Under the pieces are notes generated by a model that had not been told where the DNA came from, ran no database searches, and saw only the letters and a program-made list of their open reading frames with translations. The translations under genes and the position numbers were made by a program. Below, one piece after another: positions 9,289 to 18,569 of a stretch of 64,000 nt of DNA. How positions within the stretch are numbered: the first letter of the stretch is position 1; each line of letters begins with the position of its first letter. The stretch is from assembly GCA_964600665.1 (NCBI GenBank), contig CAZRKC010000009.1, forward strand, positions 1 through 64,000, written 5' to 3'. Source of the DNA: CAZRKC01 sp964600665 (GTDB lineage: Bacteria > Bacillota > SLNR01).

Positions 9289-10482
9289 ATGAAAATCCAG
9301 TTTTCACCACCAGACATCACTGAAGCAGATATCCAGGGCGTGATCGACACCTTAAAATCCGGCTGGATCACCACCGGCGCCAAGACCAAAGCCTTTGAAG
9401 AAGCCATCGCCACTTATTGCGGCACCGAACGGGCTGTCTGTTTGGGTTCAGCCACGGCAGCCATGGAACAGATCCTGCGGTATCTGGGGATCGGCCCCGG
9501 GGATGAAGTGATCACCACGGCATATACCTACACGGCAACGGCCAGTGTCATTCACCATGTGGGGGCACGGATCGTCCTGGTGGATACGGCACCGGATTCC
9601 TATCAAATGGATCTGGACCGGCTGGCTGCCGCCATTACACCTCGGACCAAAGCCATCATTGGTGTGGATCTGGGGGGTGTGATGTGTGACTATGACCGCC
9701 TTCGCCAACTGGCAGAAAGCCATGCGGATATGTTTTCGCCTGCCAACCCCATTCAGGACCATTTCGGGCGCATCATCATCCTGGGGGATGGCGCCCATTC
9801 CCTGGGTGGGACATTCGGATCCTATCGCAGCGGACAGGCTGCGGATTTCACCACGTTTTCCTTCCATGCGGTGAAAAACCTCACCACCGGCGAGGGGGGC
9901 GCGATCACCTGGCGACCCATGGCCGGGCTGGATGCGGACACGATCTATAAAGAGTTGATGCTGCTGTCCCTCCATGGACAGACCAAAGACGCCTTGGAGA
10001 AAAGTGAGCTGGGGACCTGGGAGTACGATGTGGTGGTCTTAGGCTATAAATGTAACATGACGGATATTCTGGCGTCATTGGGCCTGACCCAGCTGCAACG
10101 CTATGGGGAGATACTCAAACAGCGCCGGGACATGATCTCGATCTACGATGACGATCTGCGGGATGAACCCATATCCATTCTGCAACATTTCACCCCGGAC
10201 TATACATCCACAGGGCATCTTTACCTGGTCCGCCTGCAGGATCGGGATGAGGCGTTCCGCAACCGGGTGATCATGGATCTGGCGTCCGCTGGTATTGCGG
10301 TCAATGTTCATTATAAACCATTGCCTATGTTTACAGCCTATAAGCAGCTGGGTTTTAAAATCGCTGATTTTCCCAATGCCTATGCCCAGTATGCCAACGG
10401 CATCACATTGCCCCTGCATGGGCTCTTGTCTGATGATGATATTCACCGGGTCTGTCGCCAGTTCAGCCAGGCGATCCGGTAA
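9289..10482 (+). CDS. DegT/DnrJ/EryC1/StrS sugar aminotransferase
   Basis: PLP-dependent aminotransferase acting on a nucleotide-linked keto sugar. It is 397 aa. The PLP Lys lies in FSFHAVKNLTTGEGG near residue 196. The substrate-binding segment GSATAAMEQIL is near residue 47 and TTAYTYTATASVI near 76. With the PglC-like gene 13 bases downstream, the PglD-like gene at 12292 and the PglF/WbpM-like dehydratase at 25789 it would complete UDP-N,N'-diacetylbacillosamine synthesis as the PglE step; that assignment is inference from context. The ATG follows TTGAGGGGG. Confidence 0.9.
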   Translation: MKIQFSPPDITEADIQGVIDTLKSGWITTGAKTKAFEEAIATYCGTERAVCLGSATAAMEQILRYLGIGPGDEVITTAYTYTATASVIHHVGARIVLVDTAPDSYQMDLDRLAAAITPRTKAIIGVDLGGVMCDYDRLRQLAESHADMFSPANPIQDHFGRIIILGDGAHSLGGTFGSYRSGQAADFTTFSFHAVKNLTTGEGGAITWRPMAGLDADTIYKELMLLSLHGQTKDALEKSELGTWEYDVVVLGYKCNMTDILASLGLTQLQRYGEILKQRRDMISIYDDDLRDEPISILQHFTPDYTSTGHLYLVRLQDRDEAFRNRVIMDLASAGIAVNVHYKPLPMFTAYKQLGFKIADFPNAYAQYANGITLPLHGLLSDDDIHRVCRQFSQAIR

Positions 10483-10494
10483 GGAGGGAATCCG

Positions 10495-11103
10495 GTGGGG
10501 TATGCCACATTGAAACGAGCTTTGGATATCACCGGCTCTCTGGTCTTGATGCCTATATTGGGAGCCGTCACTGTTTTGGTCTGGATCATGATCCGCCGGG
10601 ACGATGGCGGCCCTGTCTTTTATGTTTCCCGGCGACTGGGCCAAAACGGGCGGACTTTTCAGATGATCAAGTACCGTTCCATGATGGTGCAGGCGCCGGA
10701 TCTGCGGAATCCGGACGGGTCCACATACAACGCCGATGACGATCCGCGGCTGACCCGCCTGGGACGGATCTTGCGGAAAACCAGCTTGGATGAGCTGCCT
10801 CAGATCATGAATGTCCTCAAAGGGGACATGAGTTTCATCGGTCCGCGGCCGGACCTGCCCGGGGCATTATCCCGGTACAGTGAAACGGAACGGAAAAAGC
10901 TCCAGGTTCGCCCGGGGATCAGCGGCTACAGCCAGGCCTATTACCGGAACGCGGCGGATATGGCGGAAAAGTTCAAAGGGGATGTGTATTATGTGGACCA
11001 CATGTCCCTGTCGCTGGATATAGCGATTTTCATCAAGACACTGGATACGGTCCTCCGGCGACGGAATGTCTATCAAGGTTCCTCCGGACAGGATGTGAAA
11101 TGA
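10495..11103 (+). CDS. initiating sugar-1-phosphate transferase (PglC type)
   Basis: Monotopic phosphoglycosyl transferase that starts repeat-unit assembly by moving a sugar-1-phosphate to undecaprenyl phosphate. At 202 aa it has the short PglC/EpsL architecture. The N-terminal re-entrant hydrophobic helix is at residues 5-30 (KRALDITGSLVLMPILG), then FQMIKYRSMM, then KTSLDELPQIMNVLKGDMS with the Asp-Glu catalytic pair, and IGPRPDLP. GTG at 10495 follows AGGAGGG. The closely spaced aminotransferase upstream suggests the first sugar is a di-amino sugar. Two more homologues lie at 27713 (broken) and 28812. Confidence 0.9.
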   Translation: MGYATLKRALDITGSLVLMPILGAVTVLVWIMIRRDDGGPVFYVSRRLGQNGRTFQMIKYRSMMVQAPDLRNPDGSTYNADDDPRLTRLGRILRKTSLDELPQIMNVLKGDMSFIGPRPDLPGALSRYSETERKKLQVRPGISGYSQAYYRNAADMAEKFKGDVYYVDHMSLSLDIAIFIKTLDTVLRRRNVYQGSSGQDVK

Positions 11104-12299
11104 TGAACAGACGGATCATGATCTTGGGGGCCGGCCCGTTGCAGGTGCCGGCCATTGAAAAAGCCGTGGCCATGGGGTTGGATGTGGTGGCGGTGGACCG
11201 GGACCCTCAGGCGCCCGGTTTCAGTCATGCCCATCACCGGGTGCTGGTCAGCACCATTGATATTGACGGGGTGCTGGCTGAAGCCTGCCTGCTTAAACCT
11301 GACGGAGTTATGACCCTGGCGACGGATATGCCGGTGCGGACCCTGGCGGCGGTTGCACAGACACTGAAACTGCCGGGGATGGACCCGGACACGGCGATCC
11401 GGGTGACGGACAAAGGGGCGATGCGACATGCCCTGGCGGCAGCAGGTGTCGCGATTCCGGATTTTTTTGTGGTGGACGATCCCTCCACATATGCAGCAGC
11501 AGCGGGACAACTGGATGTGCCCTTTATCGTCAAACCGGCGGATAATTCGGGGAGCCGGGGTGTGACCCTGGTGGCGGATCGCAACCACCAGATGGCTGCC
11601 TATGCGTACAGCCGGGAACATTCCCGCAGTGGGCGGGTGCTGGTGGAAGCATATATGGCGGGCCCGGAAGTGAGCGTGGAGGCCTTTACCGTAGCCGGCA
11701 CCACCCACATTCTGGCGGTCACCGATAAGATCACCACCCATGCCCCGTACTTTGTGGAAATGGGCCATACGATTCCATCCCGCTTACCTGATGACATAGT
11801 GGCGGCCATTTATAGCCTCACCCGGCAAGCCATTACCGCGCTGGGTTTAACGGAGGGGCCATCGCATACGGAGATCATTATCACAGCCCAGGGACCCAAG
11901 ATCGTGGAAGTGGGGGGACGGCTGGGGGGAGACCATATTACCACCCATCTGGTGCCATTAGCCACCGGCATTGATCTGGTGGGTCAGAATATTGCCTTTG
12001 CCGTGGGGGATCCGGTGGATTTGACCCCACGATTTTCCCGGGGAGCTGCCATCCGCTATCTACGGTGCGCACCGGGTTGGATCCGCCAGATCCATGGCGT
12101 AGACATCGCCCTGGGGATGCCGCAAGTGATGGAAATCGGATGGACCCGCCAGGTGGGTGAATGGGCGGTTCCCGTCCATAACAGCGCGGATCGGGTCGGG
12201 TTTGTCATCTGTGAGGGAGCGGACGCTGAAGATGCGGCAGATGGCTGTGAACAGGCGGCCCAAGTGATTCAGATCGAAATCGAGGAAACAGGTGAATGA
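11103..12299 (+). CDS. ATP-grasp ligase of a surface-sugar cluster
   Basis: About 398 aa. It has an N-terminal Rossmann-like pre-ATP-grasp segment (IMILGAGPLQVPAIE) and a central ATP-grasp fold with VPFIVKPADNSGSRGV near residue 137, VLVEAYMAGPEVSVEAF near 178 and SHTEIIITAQGPKIVEVGGRLGGDH near 256, which hold the ATP and metal ligands. The family joins a carboxylate to an amine or thiol via an acyl phosphate. Between a PglC-like and a PglD-like gene it may attach an amino acid or other acyl group to an amino sugar; this is inference. ATG 11100 or 11103 are both possible, overlapping the previous stop. Confidence 0.8.
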   Translation: MNRRIMILGAGPLQVPAIEKAVAMGLDVVAVDRDPQAPGFSHAHHRVLVSTIDIDGVLAEACLLKPDGVMTLATDMPVRTLAAVAQTLKLPGMDPDTAIRVTDKGAMRHALAAAGVAIPDFFVVDDPSTYAAAAGQLDVPFIVKPADNSGSRGVTLVADRNHQMAAYAYSREHSRSGRVLVEAYMAGPEVSVEAFTVAGTTHILAVTDKITTHAPYFVEMGHTIPSRLPDDIVAAIYSLTRQAITALGLTEGPSHTEIIITAQGPKIVEVGGRLGGDHITTHLVPLATGIDLVGQNIAFAVGDPVDLTPRFSRGAAIRYLRCAPGWIRQIHGVDIALGMPQVMEIGWTRQVGEWAVPVHNSADRVGFVICEGADAEDAADGCEQAAQVIQIEIEETGE

Positions 12300-12969
12300 T
12301 ATGGATAAGCAGGTGATCATCTTAGGCGGCCAGGGCACGGGTACCATTTTTGCCAGCGCTCTGCTGGATGCCCAAGCTCGGGGTGCGACATCGTACCGAT
12401 TCGCCGGGTTTCTCAACGATCGCATGGAAACGGGCAGCGAACTGGAAGGGTTTCCAGTGCTGGGTCCCTTGGATGCGTGGCGCGATTTCGATGAACACTA
12501 TGTATTTATCAACACGATTCTGCGCATTGACGGGAATATGCACCGGATCCAACGGGTGGATGCCTTGGGGATCCCGGACCATCGGCTGGCGACATTTGTC
12601 CATCCCTTGGCCTTTGTCGCCCATAATGTGGTGCTGGGTCCGGGGGTATTTATCATGCCCTTTGCCGCAGTCTCACCCAGCACGCAGCTGGGGAAAGGAA
12701 CCCTGGTGATGGCCGGTGTCACCATCGGTCATGACAATGTGGTGGGGGCGTATTGTCATTTTGCGGCCCAGTCCTGTGTCGGTTCGTATTTGACCATCGG
12801 CGCGGGTGTCCATATCGGTCTCAATGCCACCGTCCGGGAACACTTAACCATTGGGGATTACGGGGCACTGGGGATGGGAGCCGTTTTGCTTTGTGACATG
12901 GGTCCCGGTGAAATCTGGGCGGGAAACCCCGCGCGGTTCCTTCGCCGGGTGGATAACGAAACCGATTGA
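12292..12969 (+). CDS. NeuD/PglD-family sugar O/N-acetyltransferase
   Basis: A 225-aa hexapeptide-repeat acyltransferase. The N-terminal nucleotide-sugar-binding domain opens QVIILGGQGTGTIF. The left-handed beta-helix begins near HPLAFVAHNVVLGPGVFIM (residue 105) and continues through IGHDNVVGAYCHF to the final coil MGPGEIWAGNPARF. PglD-type enzymes use acetyl-CoA to acetylate the C4 amine of a UDP-diamino-trideoxy sugar, which fits the upstream aminotransferase. GTG 12292 has GAGGAAACAG just upstream and overlaps the previous stop; ATG 12301 is an alternative. Confidence 0.87.
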   Translation: MNDMDKQVIILGGQGTGTIFASALLDAQARGATSYRFAGFLNDRMETGSELEGFPVLGPLDAWRDFDEHYVFINTILRIDGNMHRIQRVDALGIPDHRLATFVHPLAFVAHNVVLGPGVFIMPFAAVSPSTQLGKGTLVMAGVTIGHDNVVGAYCHFAAQSCVGSYLTIGAGVHIGLNATVREHLTIGDYGALGMGAVLLCDMGPGEIWAGNPARFLRRVDNETD

Positions 12970-13016
12970 CCAGCCGCTGCAGGAATCATCAGCGATCATG
13001 AGAAAGGAGCGATCCC

Positions 13017-13571
13017 ATGAAGTCATTTCGTGTGTATTTGCGCGCCTTGGAGCCTGACGATTACCGGACATCCATTCACTGGCGGCGGGATGACGCCATC
13101 TGGCAATCCCTGACGGGCCCCAAGTATTTTGTCTCAGAAGCCATGGAAAAGCAATGGGTGGAAAAAAAGATATTCGATCCCGGAAATGATCTGGTCCTGG
13201 CCATCTGTCTCAAAGACACCCATGAGCACATCGGGTATGTGTATCTCAACGGGATTGACATGAAAAACCGCAGTGCCAGTTCCGGCAAGCTCATCGGGGT
13301 CCGGGCGTACTGGTCCAAAGGGTACGGTACGGAGGCCACTTTATTGATGTTGTATCATGCCTTCATGGTGCTGGGACTGGAGCGAGTGGAGTCCCGATCC
13401 ATGGTGGGGAACACCGGTGGTATTCGATCCACGGAAAAAATCGGCTATCACCAGGAAGGCATCCTGCGACGGGCTGTCTACAAAGATGGCGCCTATCGCG
13501 ACATCAATGTGATGAGTATCCTCCGGGATGAGTTTATCTCCCGGATGGATGCATACGACTGGGGCGTTTAA
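13017..13571 (+). CDS. GNAT acetyltransferase, RimJ/RimL-like
   Basis: A 184-aa member of the Acetyltransf_3 type. The acetyl-CoA-binding region is GKLIGVRAYWSKGYGTEATLLMLYHAF near residue 84, in which SKGYGTEA is the Q/R-x-x-G-x-G/A-equivalent loop. ERVESRSMVGNTGGIRSTEKIGYHQEG gives the usual C-terminal strand and helix. In sugar clusters such GNATs often N-acetylate an amino sugar, for example in pseudaminic or bacillosamine-like pathways, so a modification role is likely. A second acetyltransferase gene lies directly upstream. The ATG follows GAAAGGAG. Confidence 0.82.
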   Translation: MKSFRVYLRALEPDDYRTSIHWRRDDAIWQSLTGPKYFVSEAMEKQWVEKKIFDPGNDLVLAICLKDTHEHIGYVYLNGIDMKNRSASSGKLIGVRAYWSKGYGTEATLLMLYHAFMVLGLERVESRSMVGNTGGIRSTEKIGYHQEGILRRAVYKDGAYRDINVMSILRDEFISRMDAYDWGV

Positions 13572-13611
13572 CCAGGGAACTCCAACGGGGTGGATGGAAG
13601 GGGAGGATGGG

Positions 13612-14760
13612 GTGGACACAACTGCAAAACCGATTGGTGTGTGTCATGTTACCAGTGCACATCCTCGTCATGATGCCCGCATCTTTCATAAGCAATGCCG
13701 GTCCTTGGCCAAAGCCGGTTATGATGTGACTTTGGTGGTCCATGACCCATTTCCTGATGCTCAGCTGGATGGGGTCCGGATCCTGTCCACCGGTCGGAGC
13801 AGCCGGAACCGGTATGCGCGCATGGCGGCGTCCCGCCGATGGGTATTGGACAAAGCGTTGTCTGTGGATGCAGCCATCTACCACCTCCACGATCCGGAAT
13901 TGCTGCCCCTGATCCGGATCCTGAAAAGCAGAGGGAAAACCGTGATTTTTGACAGTCATGAAGATTATCTGTCCACCATGGGCGTCAAACGCTGGATCCC
14001 TCGATTCCTGCGGCCCTTGGTCCAGTGGGGGTATGCCGCATATGAGCGCCGCGCTTTATCCCATGTGGATGCAGCCGTGGTCTGCTACCCCTGGACGGAA
14101 GCCCGGTTTCAGCAGATGGTCCCCCTGGTCCGGATGATCCTGAATTTCCCGCTGCTGGAGCCCAGATTTATGGATGTAAAGCCCGATTTTACCGCCAAGG
14201 CGGTGGCTTTTGCTGGGGGGATATCCCGGCAGTGGCACCATGCCAACATTCTCCGGGCGTTGACACAGGTGGGAGATGTGACCTATGAACTGGCAGGGCG
14301 CCTGGTGGGGTCTTACGGCCAGGAACTGCAGGCCATGGACGGGTGGACCCATGTCCACCATCACGGGATGCTGCCCCTGGCAGACGTGTATACCCAGGTG
14401 TACGGACAATCCATGGCCGGACTGGCGTTGTTGGATTATATCCCCCAATGCAAAGGGACGGTGGGGAATCTGTCCAACACCAAGTTTTTTGAATATATGG
14501 CTGTGGGGTTGCCCCTGATCTGTACAGATTTTGATATGTGGAAAGCCGTGGTGGAAGCCGAAGCATGCGGCATCTGTGTGAACCCCCAGGATGTGGATGC
14601 CATTGCCGCTGCCATCGTCTGGATCCGGGACCATCCCCAAGCGGCACAGGCCATGGGTGAGCGTGGCCGACAGGCGGTGCAGATCCGCTACCACTGGGGC
14701 ATTGAGGAAGCGAAGCTGTTGGATATGTACCGGATGTTATCCGGCCGGGAGGGATCGTAA
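13612..14760 (+). CDS. GT4-like glycosyltransferase
   Basis: A 382-aa GT-B glycosyltransferase. The N-terminal domain begins VCHVTSAHPRHDARIFHKQ and contains HDPELLPLI and FDSHEDYLS. The C-terminal domain contains NTKFFEYMAVGLPLICTDFD and MGERGRQAVQIRYHW, the usual end of the donor-binding half. GTG 13612 is chosen because GGGAGGATG precedes it closely and the family similarity begins at once; ATG 13594 is an in-frame alternative with a weaker site, and the frame extends back into the preceding gene. The next gene starts immediately after the TAA. Confidence 0.85.
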   Translation: MDTTAKPIGVCHVTSAHPRHDARIFHKQCRSLAKAGYDVTLVVHDPFPDAQLDGVRILSTGRSSRNRYARMAASRRWVLDKALSVDAAIYHLHDPELLPLIRILKSRGKTVIFDSHEDYLSTMGVKRWIPRFLRPLVQWGYAAYERRALSHVDAAVVCYPWTEARFQQMVPLVRMILNFPLLEPRFMDVKPDFTAKAVAFAGGISRQWHHANILRALTQVGDVTYELAGRLVGSYGQELQAMDGWTHVHHHGMLPLADVYTQVYGQSMAGLALLDYIPQCKGTVGNLSNTKFFEYMAVGLPLICTDFDMWKAVVEAEACGICVNPQDVDAIAAAIVWIRDHPQAAQAMGERGRQAVQIRYHWGIEEAKLLDMYRMLSGREGS

Positions 14761-15981
14761 TTGATCAATGTGATTGGATTGGGATATATCGGGTTGCCCA
14801 CGGCGCTGATGTTTGCCGCCCACGGGGTGGACGTGGTGGGGACGGATGTGAACGCAGAGCTGGTGGCCACACTCAATCAGGGAATCTTAACCTTTACCGA
14901 AACCGGCATGGCAGACCTGTTTGCCGCAGCCAAAGCCCGGGGGATCCGGTTTACCACAGACTATGTTAAAGCCGACCAGTACATGATTGCCGTTCCCACT
15001 CCATTTATGAAGGAGAGCAAGAAACTGGATCCGTCCTATTTGATCCAGGCGGTGGACCAGGTGCTGGATGTAGCCCCCAAGGGTGCGGTGATCATCATCG
15101 AATCCACCATTACGCCGGGCTCTGTGGACCGCTATGTCCGCCCCCGGGTGGTAGCCCGGGGTTTGGTCCCAGGTGACGATATCCATCTGGTCCATGCACC
15201 GGAACGGATCATTCCGGGGCGGATGATCCCGGAGCTGGTTGGGAATGCCCGCACCATCGGCACCGATGATCCTGCCGTAGGGGCAGCCATCAAAGCTCTT
15301 TACAGCCGGTTTTGTCAAGGGGAGATCATCGTCACGGACATCCGGTCTGCGGAAATGTCCAAAGTGGTGGAAAATGCGTATCGGGATGTAAACATCGCAT
15401 ACGCCAATGAACTGGCCAAGATCTGCCGGGCAGACGGGATGGATGTCTATGAAATCATTCGCATCGCCAATCTGCATCCCCGGGTGAATATTCTGCAGCC
15501 GGGACCTGGCGTGGGAGGTCACTGTATTTCCGTGGATCCCTGGTTTTTGGTGGGGGATTATCCGGACCTGACCAATTTGATCCTCACCGCTCGCAAAGTC
15601 AATGATTCCATGCCGTCCCATGTCTTGGGCCGGATCCGGACCATCATGCAGGCTCACGGCATCCGGGATCTTGCCCGGGTGGGTTTGTACGGCCTGACGT
15701 ATAAAGAGAATGTGGATGACACCCGGGAAAGTCCGACCCTGCAGCTTCTGGAACGGATGGAAGACCATCTGGCTTTTGGGGTCCGGGTTTATGATCCCAT
15801 GGTGAAAGGGATGGTGGTGTCTGGACAGATGGCGGATTTTGCCGCATTTGTGGATGCAGTGGACCTGGTGGTGATCATGGTGGGGCATCAGCATCTCAAA
15901 GACCATATGGCGGCCATCCAGAACAAATGGATATTGGATACCCGCCATGTCTGCCATTTTGACGGGGTCTATCGCTTGTAA
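14761..15981 (+). CDS. UDP-N-acetyl-D-mannosamine dehydrogenase (WecC-like)
   Basis: NAD-dependent nucleotide-sugar dehydrogenase of 406 aa. It begins NVIGLGYIGLPTALMFAAHGVD-like and has STITPGS near residue 119, HAPERIIPGRM near 146, the helix signature EMSKVVENAYRDVNIAYANE near 198 and the catalytic Cys in GPGVGGHCISVDPWFLV near 258. The I-P-G-R form and the VDPWF ending resemble WecC/EpsD more than the TviB type at 1487, so UDP-ManNAc is the more likely substrate. No WecB-type 2-epimerase is seen in the GC-rich part. TTG 14761 directly follows the previous TAA, with GGGAGGG upstream. A terminator follows. Confidence 0.85.
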   Translation: MINVIGLGYIGLPTALMFAAHGVDVVGTDVNAELVATLNQGILTFTETGMADLFAAAKARGIRFTTDYVKADQYMIAVPTPFMKESKKLDPSYLIQAVDQVLDVAPKGAVIIIESTITPGSVDRYVRPRVVARGLVPGDDIHLVHAPERIIPGRMIPELVGNARTIGTDDPAVGAAIKALYSRFCQGEIIVTDIRSAEMSKVVENAYRDVNIAYANELAKICRADGMDVYEIIRIANLHPRVNILQPGPGVGGHCISVDPWFLVGDYPDLTNLILTARKVNDSMPSHVLGRIRTIMQAHGIRDLARVGLYGLTYKENVDDTRESPTLQLLERMEDHLAFGVRVYDPMVKGMVVSGQMADFAAFVDAVDLVVIMVGHQHLKDHMAAIQNKWILDTRHVCHFDGVYRL

Positions 15982-16001
15982 ATGATTATTGGCATGATTC
16001 G

Positions 16002-16029
16002 ATCCAGCATGAAAATGCTGGATATTTTT
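16002..16029 (+). terminator. intrinsic terminator closing the first operon
   Basis: A perfect 9-bp stem ATCCAGCAT / ATGCTGGAT with a GAAA tetraloop is followed by ATTTTT. It begins 21 bases after the WecC-like stop codon and before the separately controlled CWB2 gene. Confidence 0.85.
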
Positions 16030-16204
16030 GTCGAAATTTGGCGAACGATTCATGCCGGGGAACCATGCCAACGAAAGGGAAATGTTCAGAAGACGCGAAC
16101 AATTAATCATGGAAAAATATGCATGGTGAGGGGCATGGATCGATTGGGCAGGGGGCACAGATCCAAACCAATCGAAAACAACAATTTGCGAGGAGGATGC
16201 TCGG

Positions 16205-18274
16205 ATGAGATCGTTGCGGACACGGGTTCTATGCGCACTCATAATCGTCGTTTCCCTGGTTATCCCCTGGGGGTCTGTCACAGCAGGTGAAGTGACGAAC
16301 TTCGAGGACATTTTTTTATCGGCAAGCAGTGAAAGTGATCCGATTACCCCTTCATATGTTAATTATGGTGATAAGCTAAAAGACAAAACGTATGTGCAAA
16401 CGAATTCTGAGCTTTTTACACGGGTTAATGAAGTGGAACCCAACGATACCATCGCCAAAGCCCAGCTGATCAAATCCGGGTATTATGGACAGGCCATGTA
16501 CAAAATTTCCGGAAGTATGTCCGTCGCATCCTTGGGTGAAGATGCCGATGTTTATCGTGTGGATGTCTCCCGCCAGGGATACATTGAGCTGATGGCGTTC
16601 TGGACTGAAAATATGACTAACTGGGGTTGGGAAAAATATATGCAGCTTGTGTTATTGGACACAAGTGGCAACTGGGTTGTGGCTTTGCTCATCAATGAGC
16701 CGCTTTCACCCGAGGATACGGTGGCTTATATGCGGGCTCATGTGACACCGGGCACTTATTATGTCGCTTTATTTGTCGAAGGCGATGCGTATAATCCCAA
16801 CAGCGATTTTGCGGGTGAATATTATGCCCTCTATATGGCCTTCAGAGAAAGCATTCCCACTGTGGTGGTGTTCGGTCCTCCCAGCGGGCCAACCAATCCC
16901 ATGCGGACCACCAGCCACGCGTACACGGTGGAGGGGGCTTTTTGCTCCCTGGGGCATTCAGTGCAGTATCAGTATTCGTGGGGTGACGGCACCCAGTCGA
17001 CCTGGAGCACCAATCAAACCCGCACCAAACAATGGAATACCGCTGGCAACTTCGATGTTTGCGTCCGCGCCCGCTGTGCGACCAACACCAGTTATGTGTC
17101 GGCTTGGTCGGATGCGTTGACCGTGACCGTGGCACCTTTGCCCAGTTTTGCCGTGGATGTGACGGTGATCCCGACCGAGGAAGCCACCATCAGCGGCACC
17201 GGCATCTATGAGACGGGGACGGTGGTGACGGTGACCGCTTACCCCATTGAGGGTTTTCGTCTGGGGTACTGGGAAGAAGGGGAAGTTAAACTGGGATACA
17301 ATCCCTCATATACCTTCACGGTGACTCAGGATCGAATGATCAATGCCCATATCCGGGAATCCATATTCCATGAGCGGATCTATGGGAACAACCGATATTT
17401 GACCGCCCAGGAAATCAGCATGCGTGGCTGGAACGAGGGTGCCTCTGTGGCATTTCTGGCCAGGGGTGACAATTATGCCGATGCATTGGCCGGTGTACCT
17501 TTGGCGTATCAAATGAACGGACCGATTTTATTGACCGGGAGTACCTCCTTAAGCACTGCTGCCCGAGACGAAATTCTGCGGCTGGGTGTGAGTCAAGTGA
17601 TCATCCTGGGAGGGACGGGCGCAGTTTCAGATGCTGTGGCAGCAGAGGTCGCCGCCATCGATCTGGGCGGCCATTATCCAACGGTCCAGCGGATCAGCGG
17701 GGCTAACCGCTATGAGACAGCGGCGTTGATCGCCCAGCGGATGCTGGATGAAGGTGGATCCTTCACCGATGCGTTCGTGGCGGTGGGAACAAATTTCCCG
17801 GATGCCCTGTCCGCTGCTGCATATGCTGCCATGGCGGGAAAACCCATTTTGCTGACCGCTACCAGTACCATTCCGGCTGCAACCCAGCATGCCATCGATA
17901 CCATGGGCATCATGAATGTGGTGGTGGTGGGGGGTCCTTCAGTAATCAATGATACGGTCTACAACGGTCTGCCCGATCATGGGGCATCACAGCGGATTTA
18001 CGGCAGCAATCGGTATGCCACTTCCGTGAATCTGGCCACCACCTTTGGTGACCCCCAAGGGGTCATCTATCTGGCTACGGGTTTGAATTTCCCTGATGCC
18101 ATTACCGGTGCCGTCTTGGCAGCCAAGCAACAGACCGGGATCCTGCTTATTGACGGTAGTCAATCCGCTCCCGGAGCCTTGGTGCGGGACTATATCTTCG
18201 GCAACGACATCCATCAAGTGAATATCTTTGGTGGCACCGGTGCCGTATCCCAGGGCATGGGGCTGTGGTTTTAA
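16205..18274 (+). CDS. secreted CWB2 cell-wall-binding protein with PKD-like domain
   Basis: A 689-aa exported surface protein. The signal peptide spans residues 1-27 (VLCALIIVVSLVIPWGSVTAG). Next comes a domain containing NEVEPNDTIAKAQ, as in pre-peptidase-type beta domains. A PKD/Ig-like module at about 219-312 has YSWGDGTQSTWS and WNTAGNFDVCVRARC. One InlB-B/Bacterial_repeat-like module follows at about 313-389 (ATISGTGIYETGTVVTVTA). Three CWB2 repeats fill about 390-689, each with NRY, FPDAL/YADAL and ILLT ... VIILGGTGAVS. Known CWB2 domains bind anionic wall polymers. ATG 16205 follows GAGGAGG. The gap upstream gives it its own regulation. Confidence 0.88.
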   Translation: MRSLRTRVLCALIIVVSLVIPWGSVTAGEVTNFEDIFLSASSESDPITPSYVNYGDKLKDKTYVQTNSELFTRVNEVEPNDTIAKAQLIKSGYYGQAMYKISGSMSVASLGEDADVYRVDVSRQGYIELMAFWTENMTNWGWEKYMQLVLLDTSGNWVVALLINEPLSPEDTVAYMRAHVTPGTYYVALFVEGDAYNPNSDFAGEYYALYMAFRESIPTVVVFGPPSGPTNPMRTTSHAYTVEGAFCSLGHSVQYQYSWGDGTQSTWSTNQTRTKQWNTAGNFDVCVRARCATNTSYVSAWSDALTVTVAPLPSFAVDVTVIPTEEATISGTGIYETGTVVTVTAYPIEGFRLGYWEEGEVKLGYNPSYTFTVTQDRMINAHIRESIFHERIYGNNRYLTAQEISMRGWNEGASVAFLARGDNYADALAGVPLAYQMNGPILLTGSTSLSTAARDEILRLGVSQVIILGGTGAVSDAVAAEVAAIDLGGHYPTVQRISGANRYETAALIAQRMLDEGGSFTDAFVAVGTNFPDALSAAAYAAMAGKPILLTATSTIPAATQHAIDTMGIMNVVVVGGPSVINDTVYNGLPDHGASQRIYGSNRYATSVNLATTFGDPQGVIYLATGLNFPDAITGAVLAAKQQTGILLIDGSQSAPGALVRDYIFGNDIHQVNIFGGTGAVSQGMGLWF

Positions 18275-18335
18275 CCATCGCTTCAGATTGAACAATGACC
18301 CGTCTGTCTCATTTAATCATGGATTGCAGAATCTT

Positions 18336-18369
18336 GCGGGGTGGCACGCTGATCACGGTGCCATCCCGC
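18336..18369 (+). other. 12-bp hairpin between the two CWB2 genes
   Basis: GCGGGGTGGCAC and GTGCCATCCCGC pair over 12 bp (one G-T) around a 10-base loop. No T-run follows, so it is not a standard intrinsic terminator; it could stabilise the end of the upstream transcript. Nothing else is evident between 18275 and 18566. Confidence 0.45.
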
Positions 18370-18569
18370 TGATGATTGTGTCTGGATCAGAAGTGGGACG
18401 ATATGTCCCCTGGGTATCCAGCAGGCATATGCCATGGCAATCAGAATCAAAAGATATGGATATGAAATCGGCAAACCAGCAGTAATTTCAGATTGCGTGG
18501 CGAATAAGCAAAGAAGAGCGTGGCCTCATGTTCAGGAATCATGTTTCAGCACATACGGAGAGTGGAGTG

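Noticed and set aside
14887..16311. A 474-codon open frame on the minus strand opposite the WecC-like gene
   Set aside because: It mirrors a gene with clear family motifs, runs across a terminator, has no family signature and reflects the high GC of third positions. Similar long antisense frames at 539-1036, 8089-8892 and 19122-19739 were rejected for the same reason.
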